DNA from: Ulota crispa
Taxonomy: Eukaryota > Streptophyta > Bryopsida > Orthotrichales > Orthotrichaceae
Assembly: GCA_963920765.1 (NCBI GenBank)
Contig: OY987245.1
Location: forward strand, 9,564,727-9,628,726
Direction: 5' to 3'
DNA length: 64,000 bases
Below, piece after piece: positions 20,119-31,704 of the stretch. The notes beneath the pieces were generated by a model. The model searched no databases and was not told where the DNA came from. It worked only from the letters and a program-made list of their open reading frames with translations. How positions within the stretch are numbered: position 1 is the stretch's first letter; each line of letters begins with the position of its first letter. A program made the position numbers and the translations under genes.

Positions 20119-21439
20119 ATGGCGATGCACTCACTGGTGATGGTGACGACAATGCTGCTGGTTCTAGTACTGGCAACCACGGCCATCTCGGCGTCTGTTG
20201 AAGACGATAGCTTGGCGGCGCACAACAAGGTGCGCACGGCGGTGGAGGTGGCGCCACTGGAGTGGAGCGACAAGCTCGCAGCGTACGCGTTGAAGTACGC
20301 GGAGGAGCAGCGCGACCACCACAAGTGCGCCATGGCGCACTCGCGGGGTCCGTACGGGGAGAATCTCTTCTGGGGATCCGGAAAACCGTTCACTCAATCA
20401 CACGCCGTGCGTTCCTGGGCGGATGAAGGCCGCGACTACGACTACGACTCCAACTCCTGCTCCGCTGGCAAGGTATTATACCTTCGAAATCACTTCGTAA
20501 TACTTATTGTTTTTTTTGCTAGGCGCGGCTAATTGTTGTAAGGTATGTACACCCGTAAGCGTCAAACTGAGGGTTTTGAACATGTAAACAGCTAGCAAAT
20601 TATAGGATCAGAACAGAAAAATGATTAGTTTGCATTTTTGAATGTATTATTTGGAGACTGAGAATAAGTTATGAATGTTTAAAGAGCAAACTGCCAATGC
20701 ACCCATAATCCACTATTAAGATTTCATGTTCACATGTTGTATATTCTTGTCATTACATCTACCCACTTTCACAGATTTTTCAAAATTTCAGAGGTGGCAG
20801 TTATGGAAACACTGGTGCTTATGGGTGTACATACCTAATAATATTTTTTGAAAAAATGTTAAACATTTAGCAAGTTTGGGAGTAAGAGCATGGTTTTTAA
20901 GGTTCCATTTGATGTTGCCTCTATCCTATTCATTTTTAATGTCTCACAAAACTATCATGAGATTTAGCATTGATGAAAGGTTGAAAGCGTCCAATATTAC
21001 ATCTGTAAAGAAGAATGTAGCCATCTTTGCTACTCGGTTAGAAAATAAAGCTAAGGCCACTTCATTCAAAATGTTTTCACTGATTTAGGTATGTGGCCAC
21101 TACACTCAACTCGTGTGGGCGGATACCAAACAAGTCGGCTGCGCTGCTGTCGACTGCCACGATGGCGCCACTTTTGTGATCTGCAGTTACGATCCCCCTG
21201 GTAACTTTGTCGGTGAGAAGCCGTACCAGCGTGGCGGCGGCGGTGCTAAGGTGTCTCAGCCCGTGTCTCAGCATCATCATCATCATACCGAGCAGGATCG
21301 GGATGTGAAGGTTGCAACGGTTGCTGAGGGCGAGGATGACCCGAAGTTCGATACTGTGGAAGCGAAGATGTGTCAGTGCATGCTTAGTTGTGTGTCGAAG
21401 TCGAAATCTTCGCAGTGGTCGGCTGCCAAGTCAGTTTAG
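20119..21439 (+). CDS. PR-1/CAP-domain secreted protein, 2 exons, with C-terminal extension
   Basis: Exons 20119-20472 and 21089-21439 (stop TAG), 234 residues. The ATG at 20119 has a good context (ACCATGG). Residues ~1-27 are a signal peptide (SLVMVTTMLLVLVLATTAIS). The CAP domain follows: LAAHNKVRTAVEVAPLEWSD, LAAYALKYAEEQ, GPYGENLFWGSG (GENL motif with CAP-type His/Glu positions), then VCGHYTQLVW (the HYTQxVW signature), VGCAAVDCHDG and FVICSYDPPGNFVGEKPYQ, where plant PR-1 proteins normally end. Here about 65 further residues follow: a Gly-rich linker, five consecutive His, an acidic stretch and a Cys-containing tail (MCQCMLSCVS). PR-1 proteins are extracellular, sterol-binding and often induced by pathogens; induction here is not shown. 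The intron is described separately. Confidence 0.92.
20473..21088 (+). other. PR-1 intron composed of a dispersed repeat plus a MITE
   Basis: The donor is AAG|GTATTA and the acceptor TGATTTAG|GT. From about 20498 to about 21075 the intron, minus the MITE at 20541-20836, aligns with 29888-30210 (shared: TTATTGTTTTTTT, GAAAAAATG, GAGATTTAGC, TTGATGAAA, GCTAAGGCCACTTCAT here versus GCTAAAGCCACTTCAT there). The repeat thus spans almost exactly splice site to splice site. Confidence 0.7.
20541..20836. mobile_element. TA-flanked AGGTATG MITE nested in the PR-1 intron
   Basis: It starts AGGTATGTACACCCGTAAGC and ends GCTTATGGGTGTACATACCT. TA precedes the left end; the right flank is AA. The paralogous repeat at 29888-30210 lacks it. 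Confidence 0.8.
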
Positions 21440-21772
21440 AGTTTGAACTTTGCGGTAGCGCGTGGTTTGTTGCTGCTGTTGCCTTGAGTACTCCGTCTCT
21501 GAGAACGACTGTGTAGCGCCACTTTTTTGTATCAACTTCGTAACCCTAGAAAAGGCGTTGACGTGATGGCGCTCTTTTTCGTCTATACATGTTTCGTTCG
21601 ATTTCTTGCTCTTTTGGGAATGTGGTGATGGTTTTGTCGGATTGTCGTAGTAGGAATTGTGTGTTAAACCTCAATCATGCTTAGAAACTGAAGTTCATTC
21701 ATGCCACAATCTTGTAGTTCTTCAACCCCAAGCATTGCAGAATTGGAATTTTGGTCTTCTTCTTAACCCTTA

Positions 21773-22167
21773 AACGTCTGAGCAGCCCGTAGGAAGCAGT
21801 GCAATATGATGTATTATTCTTGTACTTGGAACGCATCCACACCTTTACTACATTTGAGATCATCAAATAAGTTTTTAAGTCCAAAATCACAGAAAATCCA
21901 TGGCTGTGAGTAGGAGATGCTAAAAACAATGTGATGGGCCTCTCAAAACTGTCATGCAAGTCACCTACAACCATCACTTTGTCACCCAAAACCATCACTT
22001 AAGTACCCTAAATCATTTTTTTAAATATTTATAATTTGATGCTAGGCGTAGGTAACACTTATGGGGGCAGTAATGCTGCTGGGTGGTGCTACCTCAAGCA
22101 ATGCCAGTTATACAGCAGTGTACTGTACATACTATGTACTATGATTGCTTGGTTGTTTAAGGGTTAA
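21773..22167. mobile_element. TTAA-flanked MITE with a nested AGGTAG-type fragment
   Basis: It opens TTAACCCTTAAACGTCTGAG and closes TTGGTTGTTTAAGGGTTAA. The outer parts match the family at 3017-3489 (CATCCACACCTTTACTACAT). The middle (about 21870-22105, AGTCCAAAATCACAG to GGTGCTACCT) matches the 14336 family. Confidence 0.7.
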
Positions 22168-24161
22168 GTAGAGTTGTTCAGTAGTTGTTTGAACCTTGCG
22201 CTTTGCTTTTGCTAAACAACAATTTTCTCAATTGGTGTCCATGGAAACAGCTTTAGGGTTAAATACGCTTATTAGAAAATCATCAGTGTATAGATCACTT
22301 TTGAGCTCGTCATTAGTGTGTGGGTAACTTTGGGGTTCCAATTTTCTTCTTTCTTGTTATTGTCAATTAATGGTGAAGGTTGTTTGCAATATTGTACTGT
22401 TTTTCACATGGTAAGGTCAAAATTAAAACTTAGTAACTCTAACTTGTCGGTCTTTTACCCACAACTGGTCTTGTTTTTAAAAAACAACCCCTCACACATG
22501 AGGAGGCCCCTCAAACCCTAAGCGTCCAGGTCATTTTCACCAAATTAGAGTTTTGGGAGACCTACAACCTTTATGCATCATATCTTAACCAATCAAATGA
22601 TCTATGAAAATTGACCTTTGAAAAAAGTGAAGCACCAACTTAAAAATGAGTTTGCACATTTTGGGAACAATTGACCGAGTGTAGCAGATGACAATTATAA
22701 TATTTGGTCACGCAACATGTGATAGCGAAATCTCATTTTTTGGCAAGCAAGGAAACTACAAACATGTTACAAAACCATGTTTGTAAGTGTTTCAAGAAGG
22801 AACATAATCAGAATCACAAATGGTGTTCCAGCAAGATCCTTGTACAATGCACAAAAATATCTCGGATATCAACTTTACACTGTCTATATTCATCAAACCA
22901 TGGTTAATTTCAATGGCAGTTTGCCCTAAATGCATTTTCACCCAACCTTAAAAGCCTTCTTGTTGGGAAACAAGATTCATCTTGTTTCTAATGTTGACCA
23001 CATGTTTTTCCCTTACCATCTACCATACACATTATATTTCATCCAGTGTCAAGTCTCCTTGTTCGCAAAAGCAAAAAGGATTCTCCAACATTCATAATTC
23101 AATCTACTTATGAAAAAAAGATAACATTTGAAGAAATTGTCATGCTCAAGGAAAATTGCAATATTTCCCGTGCCAGAGAGAATGTTTTGACAAGTTCAAG
23201 TATAAACTATTCCCTTTTCATCTAAGAGTCTCCCATTCTTGTGTTTACAAGGTGTGTGCATATCAGCGGTAATAAACTTGGCTAAATTTAGCAAATTTCT
23301 ATCTCAAATTTGATTGTGCTAAAATTGTATTGTAAAAATAAAGCAAAAAAATTAAAAAGTAGTCAAAATTTCAAAATGCAAAATTGCCTTTGAGGTGAGG
23401 TGCGATTTGACGTGTTACCCTGTTGCTAATGGGATTTTAGATTAAGACAACTTGAGTAGCCATTAATCATATTTGATTCCCCCTCACCTAACTATAATGC
23501 AAAGCGTAAATGTGCTATTTATTCACATGCCCTCCCTCAAACGACTGCTTGTAGTTATTATGTCATGGCAAGGTTTGGCTCTTGTACAAATGTACTAAAT
23601 AGTCTTTTAGTGGCTTCTTGACAAAATTATTAGCATACACTTTGCAAATGTCTGGCTCTTGTACAAATGTACTAAATAGTCTTTTAGTAGCTTGACAAAA
23701 TTGTTAGTGTACACTTTGCAAATGTCCAAGTATAGCATTATAACAAACATAATAAAACTATTGAAGGTTGATGTTGGACATCACCAAAGGATATATGAAC
23801 TAAACTTAAGAGTTGCCAGTTATAACCTAATAAGCTGCCATGCATATAGCTAAAAGTTCTTAGGCAAGAAAAAACTTGTAAACAAAATACTAAACTAAAT
23901 GGGAAAGTATTGCAACTTGCCCAATACTAAAATTCAAGGTGGATTGCAAAAAATTCAACTTACAATCCATGTCTTTGGCAAGTAAAGATAAAAACAAAAA
24001 ATGAAATTAGTAGGACTGGTGCATATGCCTGCATTTCATGTAAAGGCACAAGCAATTTTTGGATGATAAGTGCTATGGGCCTCTCAAAATTTCTCTTGAT
24101 ACCGAGCGTGTTAAGAAATGGACTTTGAAATGAGGATACTCTACTCCACTTGATCATTAAT
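22168..24161. other. Intergenic, no gene recognised
   Basis: AT-rich with no convincing exon. A ~75-bp direct duplication lies at 23577-23727 (TGGCTCTTGTACAAATGTAC and ACTTTGCAAATGTC in both copies). A sequence resembling a TTAA-type end (AACCCTAAGCGTCCAGG) is near 22514. Confidence 0.4.
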
Positions 24162-24470
24162 GGGAAAATTTCATGGATACCCCTGATTGCAATATTTACA
24201 TGAATACCCCTGCTTTTTCAAAAATAACACAAATACCATTGGACAACAGTTTTAAGGCATTTTTTGATTGTGCTTGTACTTCCTTCATGACCAATGTTGA
24301 AGAAGGGAGTGTAACAAAATAAAAAAGAAGCAATATGCACACTAATGGAAGAAGGGAAGTGACATATACAACAAAACGAACGCCTGAAAATTTTGGTCCA
24401 AGGATATTTGTGTAATTTCTGAAAAAGCAGGGTATCTATGTAAACATTGCAATATTCATGAAATTTTCCC
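24162..24470. mobile_element. Mutator-like MITE, copy 2
   Basis: It starts GGGAAAATTTCATGGATACC and ends CATGAAATTTTCCC. It is homologous to 8660-8974. No clean 9-bp duplication remains. Confidence 0.75.
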
Positions 24471-24516
24471 TTTATCACTTGACTATATAAGGGGTACTTT
24501 TGCATATAAACTCTTA

Positions 24517-24682
24517 AAGCATCCCCAATGCAACCTTAAAAAGGCTTGCTAAAATTGAATTTGACATATTGGTGAGTTTGACATATTGGTAGCCATCAAA
24601 TCATGGATCATGATCTGATGGCTACAAATATGACAGACTTGGTTTTAGCAAACCTTTTTAAGATTGGATTGGGGATGCTCTT
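24517..24682. mobile_element. Small palindromic MITE, GCATCCCCAATG ends
   Basis: It starts AAGCATCCCCAATGCAACCT and ends GATTGGATTGGGGATGCTCTT. The inner arms are AAAAAGGCTTGCTAAAA and TTTTAGCAAACCTTTTT. AGCATCCCCAATG-type ends are common on plant MITEs. Confidence 0.65.
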
Positions 24683-24710
24683 AGCAAGTCACTAATTGAC
24701 CAGTTGACTA

Positions 24711-25093
24711 CTGTAGGTTGAGAGCAGATTCAGCAAGTCTTTGCCAAATTGATTATTTTTTGAGAAAAAACCAATTTGGCATTTCAATTTGTAATTAAAT
24801 AAGATTAGACACTTTCAGAAAAAGTTGTTATTATTTGGCATTCAATCAATTTTTTTTTGTAGAATTAAGCCTTTTTCTAAGCATCTTCCTCTTTTTAAAA
24901 TTAGTAATTGATATAAAATATATTGTAGATTAAGCCCTCTTGAAATCAACCTTGACCTTCCATTGTTAGCTAAGCTTAATAGCTTTTATAATATTCGACA
25001 TTTCAATTTTTTGAACGTCAGAGAATAAATTCTAGAATAATTAAGCAAAATTTTGGGGAATTATTTTATGCCGAACCTGCTCACAACCTACAG
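24711..25093. mobile_element. TA-flanked MITE, CTGTAGGTTG ends
   Basis: It starts CTGTAGGTTGAGAGCAG and ends CTGCTCACAACCTACAG, with TA directly outside both ends. Confidence 0.7.
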
Positions 25094-25299
25094 TATGTAT
25101 AAGGCACGTTTGAATATAAATTCTTAGCTAGTCACTAATTGCGTATAAGAGTACGCATGCTATGTAATCTCGATATATTAGGCCAGCTGCACACCTTAGA
25201 AATAAACACGTAGCATTGCTTTCCACAGCTCTATCTTATTAAGAGAACACGATCCTTTCGACAGCGACGTAGAAGTGCATTCTGTACTCAGATGGTCTA

Positions 25300-25592
25300 C
25301 ACTGAATATTGCGTTTAGGTTGCCCCAAACTAATTTCTCGACATTTCACACTAAATATATATTTACCGCTATTATAGTATTTTTCATCAAAAATTGCTGC
25401 AACAAACCATCTTTAGAGGGCCTATCAACAACAATGAAGCTGGAAAAAGACAAACTAGTAGCTTCCAAATCATAAACCATGTGAAATCTAAATATTTAGT
25501 GAGTTGCATGGGCTTCCAAATGACCAAATGACCAAGTGATGAGTCATGAGATAGCTTACTAGGGTAAGGCAACCTAAATGCAATATTCAGTG
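25300..25592. mobile_element. TA-flanked MITE, CACTGAATATTGC ends (best copy)
   Basis: It starts CACTGAATATTGCGTTTAGG and ends CCTAAATGCAATATTCAGTG, with TA on both sides. Related sequences are at 4565-4722, 40963-41268, 59815-60050 and 61627-61925. Confidence 0.75.
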
Positions 25593-25594
25593 TA

Positions 25595-26603
25595 GTTTGA
25601 AAGGAGCACCTGATCCTTCAACGGTACTTATAAAAGAGATGGACAAGGTGCTGCCTATTGTATATCCACTCCTTCCTTTCAGTTGGTGAGAACAACCTAA
25701 GCTGACAGGTGTCAATGCAAAAATTCATTCGACACTTTCAATGACTTAAATCTCACTCCACCACTCAGAGTTGGACACCTCATTATTCTCACCCCAACGT
25801 GTGACGTTGACTTTCTACGTAATAGATTAGTCGACGACAGGGGCCAATCTTGAATGTGACACCTTCACAAGTAATTCAAAAATCATCTTTCAAGGCGAGC
25901 ACCAACGCCTGATGTAACCTAAAGCCCAGAATGTAGGTCACTAAAAAACTCAATAGCGGTTTTTCAGAAACACGACAAACTCTTGAGAGCTGAGTCTGAG
26001 TGCTAAAAAATGGAATATCTTCGGGTACATGATAATTACCAAGAACTCAAAACTCGGATAAACAATTATCTGCAGTAGGGTCGTATGGTCCGCTAAAAGG
26101 GGCTTTCATAATAGAAAGATTGACCCACCGTTGCTGACTTGACGTAATCAGTAAGCTAATATTAAGAGGCAGAAAGACAAAACTTTCAAAGATGCCATCG
26201 ACCTCAATACCAAGTATATGGACGGTGCTAAGATGTGTCGATTGGCAAATTTATATAATACAACAGTGGTGCTAGTGCTATCATACCTTCCAGTGGGCAA
26301 CCTCGCATATTCTTTCTGCATATGAGATGTAACAGAATTCTACTTTCAATCAATATCCCATTAGGAGGATGGGATTTAAAAGAAATAAATAATGTAATCG
26401 GTACCTCTTCATCTGGTTAGACGCTGATAGGCCTCGCATGTCAAAGTAGAATACAAACGGTATCCAGACCTCCATCTTCCCTGCGGTTTGCTCTTCAAGT
26501 CGGAGAAAAACATATCCAAGGCCGATTGGGCAAACAAGGGGGGAGGAGATATTTCCAGAGACCGCTGTTATGATATGGCACTCATCAACGAGTAGTAGTC
26601 CAA
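25595..26603. other. 3' flank of the SMI1/KNR4-like gene
   Basis: Moderate GC content. It contains the probable 3' UTR of the minus-strand gene. No other gene is recognised. Confidence 0.4.
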
Positions 26604-28308
26604 TTACCATACAGGGTCGAGGCTCATTTTCATGGTTTCGGTCACATCAGGAACACTCCACCCGGCTTTCTTCAGCGAAGTCGAGAGCAGCTCCACTTCC
26701 TTGGCTAAGGTAACCAAAACTGCCTGAAAGATTTCAGAGACAGTACGTTTAGAAGGTTCACGAGATTCAGAATGCCGAATGTACCCTCATATTTCGCACA
26801 TCTACGAAACATCATAGGTCCAAGTGCCAAAGCACCGTGGACAGCAACAACTAAGAAAAATTTGCGAAAAGCATTGGACATACCTCTGCGTCCAGTGGTT
26901 GATTCCAAAGCTCTGGAGAAGACTGAGCCTCCATCATATCTGTAATATCGTCCTCCTCCCAGCCCCCCTGCCGAAGAACCAGGGACATCTCCTCAAGGTA
27001 ACCGGTTAGCCATTTTGAGGCCTTCGCTGCGCTGCTATCCCTCCTGATCATATTTTCCTTAGCTTGACATACCTTGACAGGATCCGATGGAGCAGCAATT
27101 TCATCATCCACAATTTGAGGTAGCCCTCTAGGAACGATACCAACCTGCTTTTGCTGCTTCTCTGCAAGCTCACTCCAAAACTCAACTCTGCGAGGAGATC
27201 GAGCAGCCCAAGGAGGGATCGCTATGGAAAAATCCATTAATGTTTTGGGAGGCAGAGGCTTCTCTATAATCTGACCATACCGAACGAGGTCTTCCTGGCA
27301 AATAGATGATCGGGGAGACTCGGATTCAGTTGATATGTTCTCATCACCCTTGGAAGCCTTCGAAATTTTCGATCTCGTCCGCCCGAATCTGCTAAAGATA
27401 TTACCTCTGCTCCGTGGTGTCCCCAAACCTTCTGCATTCTTAGCAAGGACGTCCAGATTTCGACCCCAAGTCTCGCTTCGACTCTCGGAACTACCGGACC
27501 CTGACGTATCCGAGAGGTCTGTTGCGCTGGAAGAACTTGAGGTTCGGTGTATGGAATCAAAATCCGTATGATAAAGGTCTCCTCGTTTGCTTGCTCCAGT
27601 CCCGCTGCTACTTCGGCCACTTCCCGTACTGTCCTGCCACTCATCCAACTCGAAGGGAGGGTCGCAATCATGAGCACGAAAGGCCTCCCGCTCGAAAAAG
27701 TCTGCAACATCATATCCACAATAGACGACGTTCTTCTGATGCACAAAAAACACAGGATTGCCTGCAAGACTTGGCGCAGATGCGATATAACAGTGACCAT
27801 ACATTGGAACAAGAAGCGGATATTTGCGTAATGCAGTGCGAGCTGTTCGGATGGCTTGCTCCATGTCCACAGGGCGCGGACCCCATGCTTTCCACCAGAA
27901 TGCCGAAGTGGCCACCTCGTGAAGAAGCCCGAGTACGGGGAGATTCAGACGCATACGAATATGCTGTACATTTCCGGTCCGCCAATTTGGAAACCCTGGG
28001 CCCACGGGGACGCCTTCTTGCAGTATCCCTTTCAAGTCCGGTGGGAACGTAAACCCGTAGGTTGCTTCAATCTTTTCAAACTCCTCCTCGGAAAGCCCGT
28101 CCGCAATCGGCACCTCGCATCTCCTCAAGTGGTCAATTACACTGCGGGCATACGCAGAGAAGGAAAAAAACACTCGCCGAGTTCCTGGTGGAGTAGACTG
28201 GCCAGCACTTGCACGGGCCGAAAGTCGCTTGAGGCCTGCCAGTTGTGTCTGATGCTTCGGAAGGACTCCTCTTAACGCATCCACGGATCTTTCCTCCACA
28301 TCCAACAT
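26604..28308 (-). CDS. Plant SMI1/KNR4-like domain protein, 2 exons
   Basis: Exon 1 is 28308-26884 (475 codons, donor GAG|GTATGT); exon 2 is 26723-26604, ending LDPVW then TAA; total 514 residues. The N-terminal part has GLKRLSARAS. The SMI1/KNR4-type region (~70-225) includes LSEEEFEKIEATYGFTFPPD, GVPVGPGFPNWR, PLLVPMYGHCYIASAPSLAG and NPVFFVHQKNVVYCGYDVAD. A Ser-rich low-complexity linker follows (~230-350), then the conserved PPWAARSPRRVEFWSELAEK and two similar short helices near the C-terminus (EMSLVLRQGGWEEDDITDMM; STSLKKAGWSVPDVTETM). Land-plant relatives are uncharacterised; in yeast, Smi1/Knr4 is a cell-wall signalling regulator. Long, GC-richer, stop-free coding strongly supports it. 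Confidence 0.92.
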
Positions 28309-29676
28309 TGTTGCAACGCGATATATCGATAGAACAAACTCAAATCCAAACGCTACAATCCTCCAACAATAACGCCCATTCTCCGCCTCTCCTGTATCCT
28401 CAATTCAAAGTTTCTTCCTTCAATCTCGGGGATCCAACCTCAAGCAGTAAACGCAAAGTTGCTTCAGACAACACTCACCACCTCGATCCTTCGATCGTCT
28501 CTTTCAAAGGCCAATATCTCTACACCTCGAGGTCTTCTACGCCATCGACGTCAGAGAAAGTGACGAGTGTCGGCGTCTGCATTCAAACAAAAGATTCAGA
28601 ACAGAACACCGCTATTTGAAAATTTTCGAACACAACGTATCAGTTCTCTGGCTACGCTCGAGTGAACAAACTATATCATTGAAAGCATCTGAAACACGAA
28701 CTCCAAGGACGACGACGGAAATCCGCAAGGCCAATGGACGCGAGCGCCGGAATTCTGACTGATGATAAAACATTCTAAGCAGTACGAGCCTTACGACAAA
28801 GAGATGCAACCATGTCGCGAGCATAAGTATCAGGCGCAAAATGATCAGGTCGAGGCTGCTCCGACAGCGATAAGAAAAAGCTTCTCAAGTGGCCATGACG
28901 AGACAAAAGTGCTCATCATCCGCGTAATAAAATATACGAAAAGCAACACTCATACCTCCGACAGCCGTGGCCCTCCAAGAAAGTACACTCACACGTCGTG
29001 GTCTCCGTCAAAACCAATTCGAATCAACGCGGCTTAAGCTCGGTCATCATCGATCTCCAAAACTCATCAAAGAAAGAAACAAAGGCACGACGATGTCGAC
29101 AGGAGCATGCCAACCACAAACCTATCACATCCTTCGATGCCTCAACCTCAGCAAAGAACGAAGAACCGACTGTCACTAAAATTCAACACAAATTGACACA
29201 CCATCGCTATCTCTTAACTTCCACTCTTTCAAATTCATCCCGTTCTAAGCTTAATAATCATCAGACATCACGATCAAAGCACGTTCAGCATTTAAATCAA
29301 CTTGTTTAAAAGCTTAAGTCAATAATCTCGCATCTCCACACCCGCACTAACTTAAATACTCCATTAACAGCCGATCCTGAACGAGAAACCGAGACACTAA
29401 TGTCGATAAGACCGCAGCCAGGTCCTCCGCTACCGTCACAAATGTCCGCATGGAAATGAGTCAGTTTAACGGCCAGATAAAACACCCTGAAGGCCGGCGT
29501 GGCTATGGCGGTAAGACCAACGCCTCTGGTACAACGCAAAAGTAATCTCGACAAAGCCGTCCAACGTTCGCTTGCGACAGAGACGAAGTGACAACTAATG
29601 AGAACGGCTTCGAGAACGTCATGAGAACGTCCTTGAGAACTTTTTTGAGACTCAGTGAAAACGTTTTGTGCTAAAG
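28309..29676. promoter_or_regulatory. Upstream region of the SMI1/KNR4-like gene
   Basis: GC-richer than surrounding DNA, with many short frames but none recognised. It probably holds the 5' UTR and promoter. At 29599-29665 a run of GAGAAC motifs (GAGAACGGCTTCGAGAACGT and later copies) resembles alternating GAA/TTC heat-shock-type sites. No TATA box is clearly placed. Confidence 0.4.
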
Positions 29677-29882
29677 TAGGAGGCTCTAATTCAGACCATG
29701 GGATCAGCTTTAGAAAGGGCTGACATTTTAGATCAAATATCTGTTATAATGGACTTAGCAAGTTAACCTAATTTACTAAGTTCACCTAACTCATTAATGA
29801 TAATAATAGATATCTGATTTAAATTATTAGCCCTTTTTAGAACTGATCCAAAGTAGAGCATGGTCCAAATTAGAACCTCCTA
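29677..29882. mobile_element. MITE with TAGGAGGCTCTAATT ends
   Basis: It starts TAGGAGGCTCTAATTCAGAC and ends TTAGAACCTCCTA. A nearly symmetrical inner repeat surrounds the centre (AGATCAAATATCTG; AGATATCTGATTT). Confidence 0.65.
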
Positions 29883-29887
29883 TCTTA

Positions 29888-30210
29888 ATTATTGTTTTTT
29901 TGCTACACCAAAACTGGTGTGACTAATTGTTCTATGGTTTATATTGAAAAAATGTAAAATATTTAGCCAACTTTTATACACTGGTTTGGGAGCAAGAGCC
30001 TGGATTTCTAGGGTCCACTTGATGTCGTCTCATCCTACTTGTGCAATATTCTAACATCTCACAAACTATCCTGAGATTTAGCTTTGATGAAAAGTTGAAA
30101 GCATCCAACTTTACATCAGTAAATAAAAGTGTAGTCATACTTCCCATTCAACCATTTTTCGGTTAGAAAAAAAGCTAAAGCCACTTCATCCAAAATATTG
30201 AAAATATTTT
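29888..30210. repeat. Dispersed repeat, unoccupied paralogue of the PR-1 intron
   Basis: It aligns with 20498-20540 plus 20837-21075 and lacks the AGGTATG element. It carries no coding sequence. Confidence 0.7.
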
Positions 30211-30284
30211 GAGATCGCCGCCGATGGGAACCAGAGAACCCTATTCTGAACTCCAGAGAGAACTCCATAAATAACTTCGGCGGA

Positions 30285-30388
30285 CCAATCACGCACACGA
30301 CTATCATCCGCTCCCCCACGTTCCTGATAAATATATTCGTTCCCTTACAAGCCTCTCCGTCTTAAATCCACGTGTCGCGTGAGGATTC
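30285..30388 (+). promoter_or_regulatory. Promoter-like cluster: CCAAT, TATA, ACGTGTC
   Basis: CCAAT lies at 30285-30289, an ATAAATATATT box at 30327-30337, and CCACGTGTCGCG (G-box/ABRE core) at 30368-30379, immediately before an ATG at 30389. The spacing suits a plus-strand plant promoter. Confidence 0.45.
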
Positions 30389-30604
30389 ATGGAGCCAGGT
30401 GTAAAGTACCCGCAACTCGCTTTGGAAGAGCAGAATTTAAGACCACATTTAGACCGTGCCCGGCGCGCGGATTGAGGACCGGTCGTTGTTATTCTGTTTT
30501 CGGAGATTGTGTCGATATCCGCCAGAACCCCGAAGGCAATGGACATGTTCCAAGCAATGTTTTTCTTTGGGCAATTACAGACCCAATTGCCTCAAAATAA
30601 AAAG
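30389..30604 (+). pseudogene. Unrecognised first exon with an in-frame TGA, probably decayed
   Basis: From the ATG at 30389 the frame reads MEPGVKYPQLALEEQNLRPH..., meets TGA at 30473-30475, then continues open (FSEIVSISARTPKAMDMFQA, FFFGQLQTQLPQNKK) to a strong donor AAG|GTGAGC at 30604/30605. A promoter-like cluster precedes it. The open frame across 72 codons, broken once, looks like a gene start with a nonsense mutation. A later start at the ATG 30539 (MDMFQA) is an alternative. The sequence downstream is transposon from 30790, and I find no second exon. I do not recognise the product. Confidence 0.35.
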
Positions 30605-30789
30605 GTGAGCTGGCCTGTGGAAAAAGAAAGGAGGAAAAAAATTCAAAAAATGCCAGATTGCAGTAATGAAAATTGCATAGCAGCCTAAGCTTTCATCAAA
30701 TTCTTATCTAATTGAGAATTGATGCTATCAATTTATGATGAGACAAATCCAATAGTCCCGTCAAAAAAGTTGATTGTGTCAATTTCTCC

Positions 30790-31704
30790 TTAACCCTTTA
30801 AAGATCACACACATTTTTCTAAGATTCACTAGAAAGAGGGGCAATAAAATTAGATGTGCAATTGGAACAAATATGGACCCAATTTAAATAATCCAATCGT
30901 ACAAATGTGAAGGACACCTTGTTTGTTGTAATGTATCCAAAATTTTAGCTAGATCTACCGTTGGAGGTGAAATATTATAATGATTGAGTGAGCCGTATAT
31001 AGAAAATCTCTAGTTTTTCATGCTTGTGTGGTTTTTAATGTTAACACTTCATGCAAGTTTTGATTGAGAATAGCCTTACATTTCTAAAAAGTAGGGTTTC
31101 CCACTTTTTCAACAAGACTACTTTCACACAAAATAGACAAAAATAGCAATGACAAGGTGTAGCTAAGTGGACAAAAAGGGTCAAAAATCCCATTCTCTTT
31201 GCTACCCTAAAACGGTTTTATAAGAAATCTGATAATTGTTATGGAAAATTTGATCAGTGGAAGCAATCAAGAATTGGCCTTAAATGTAGGATGAATTTTT
31301 TAAAATAAAATGATAGCATCATTTCAATGGATTCTCAAATACTACAATTATACTACTACCGTATAGAGAAACAAAACAAGTGTGTTCCTTAAGGAGTTCA
31401 AATTTTTTTAAGATTGTACAATTGAAATGTGGCATTCTTCTTGGATGTTTGATATATTGTGTTGTTGCTTTGATCCATTTTTGACCAAATATGGGATTCG
31501 TATTTTGAGGCCATGATGTATAAACACCATTATTTATCAACTCCCATATCCGATTCCATTGTTGTTTCTTGGGTTGGATGCAAAATTCTTGTGATCACAA
31601 GAGTTCTTCAAGATCATTTTTCAAATTGTTAAGCGATTTTACTGTATAGGCCAAAAACTACTCTCCCGAACCAAAATGTGGTTCGATGGTCTCTAAAAAA
31701 TTAA
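30790..31704. mobile_element. TTAA-flanked element, 915-bp subfamily, copy 1
   Basis: It opens TTAACCCTTTAAAGATCACA; the right end (GGTCTCTAAAAAATTAA) is degraded. It is collinear throughout with 36759-37673 (for example AAGGTGTAGCTAAGTGGACA in both) and has the same length. Confidence 0.75.

Noticed and set aside
27264-28275. Several other long frames inside the SMI1/KNR4-like exon
   Set aside because: They are shadows of the 475-codon exon caused by its higher GC content.
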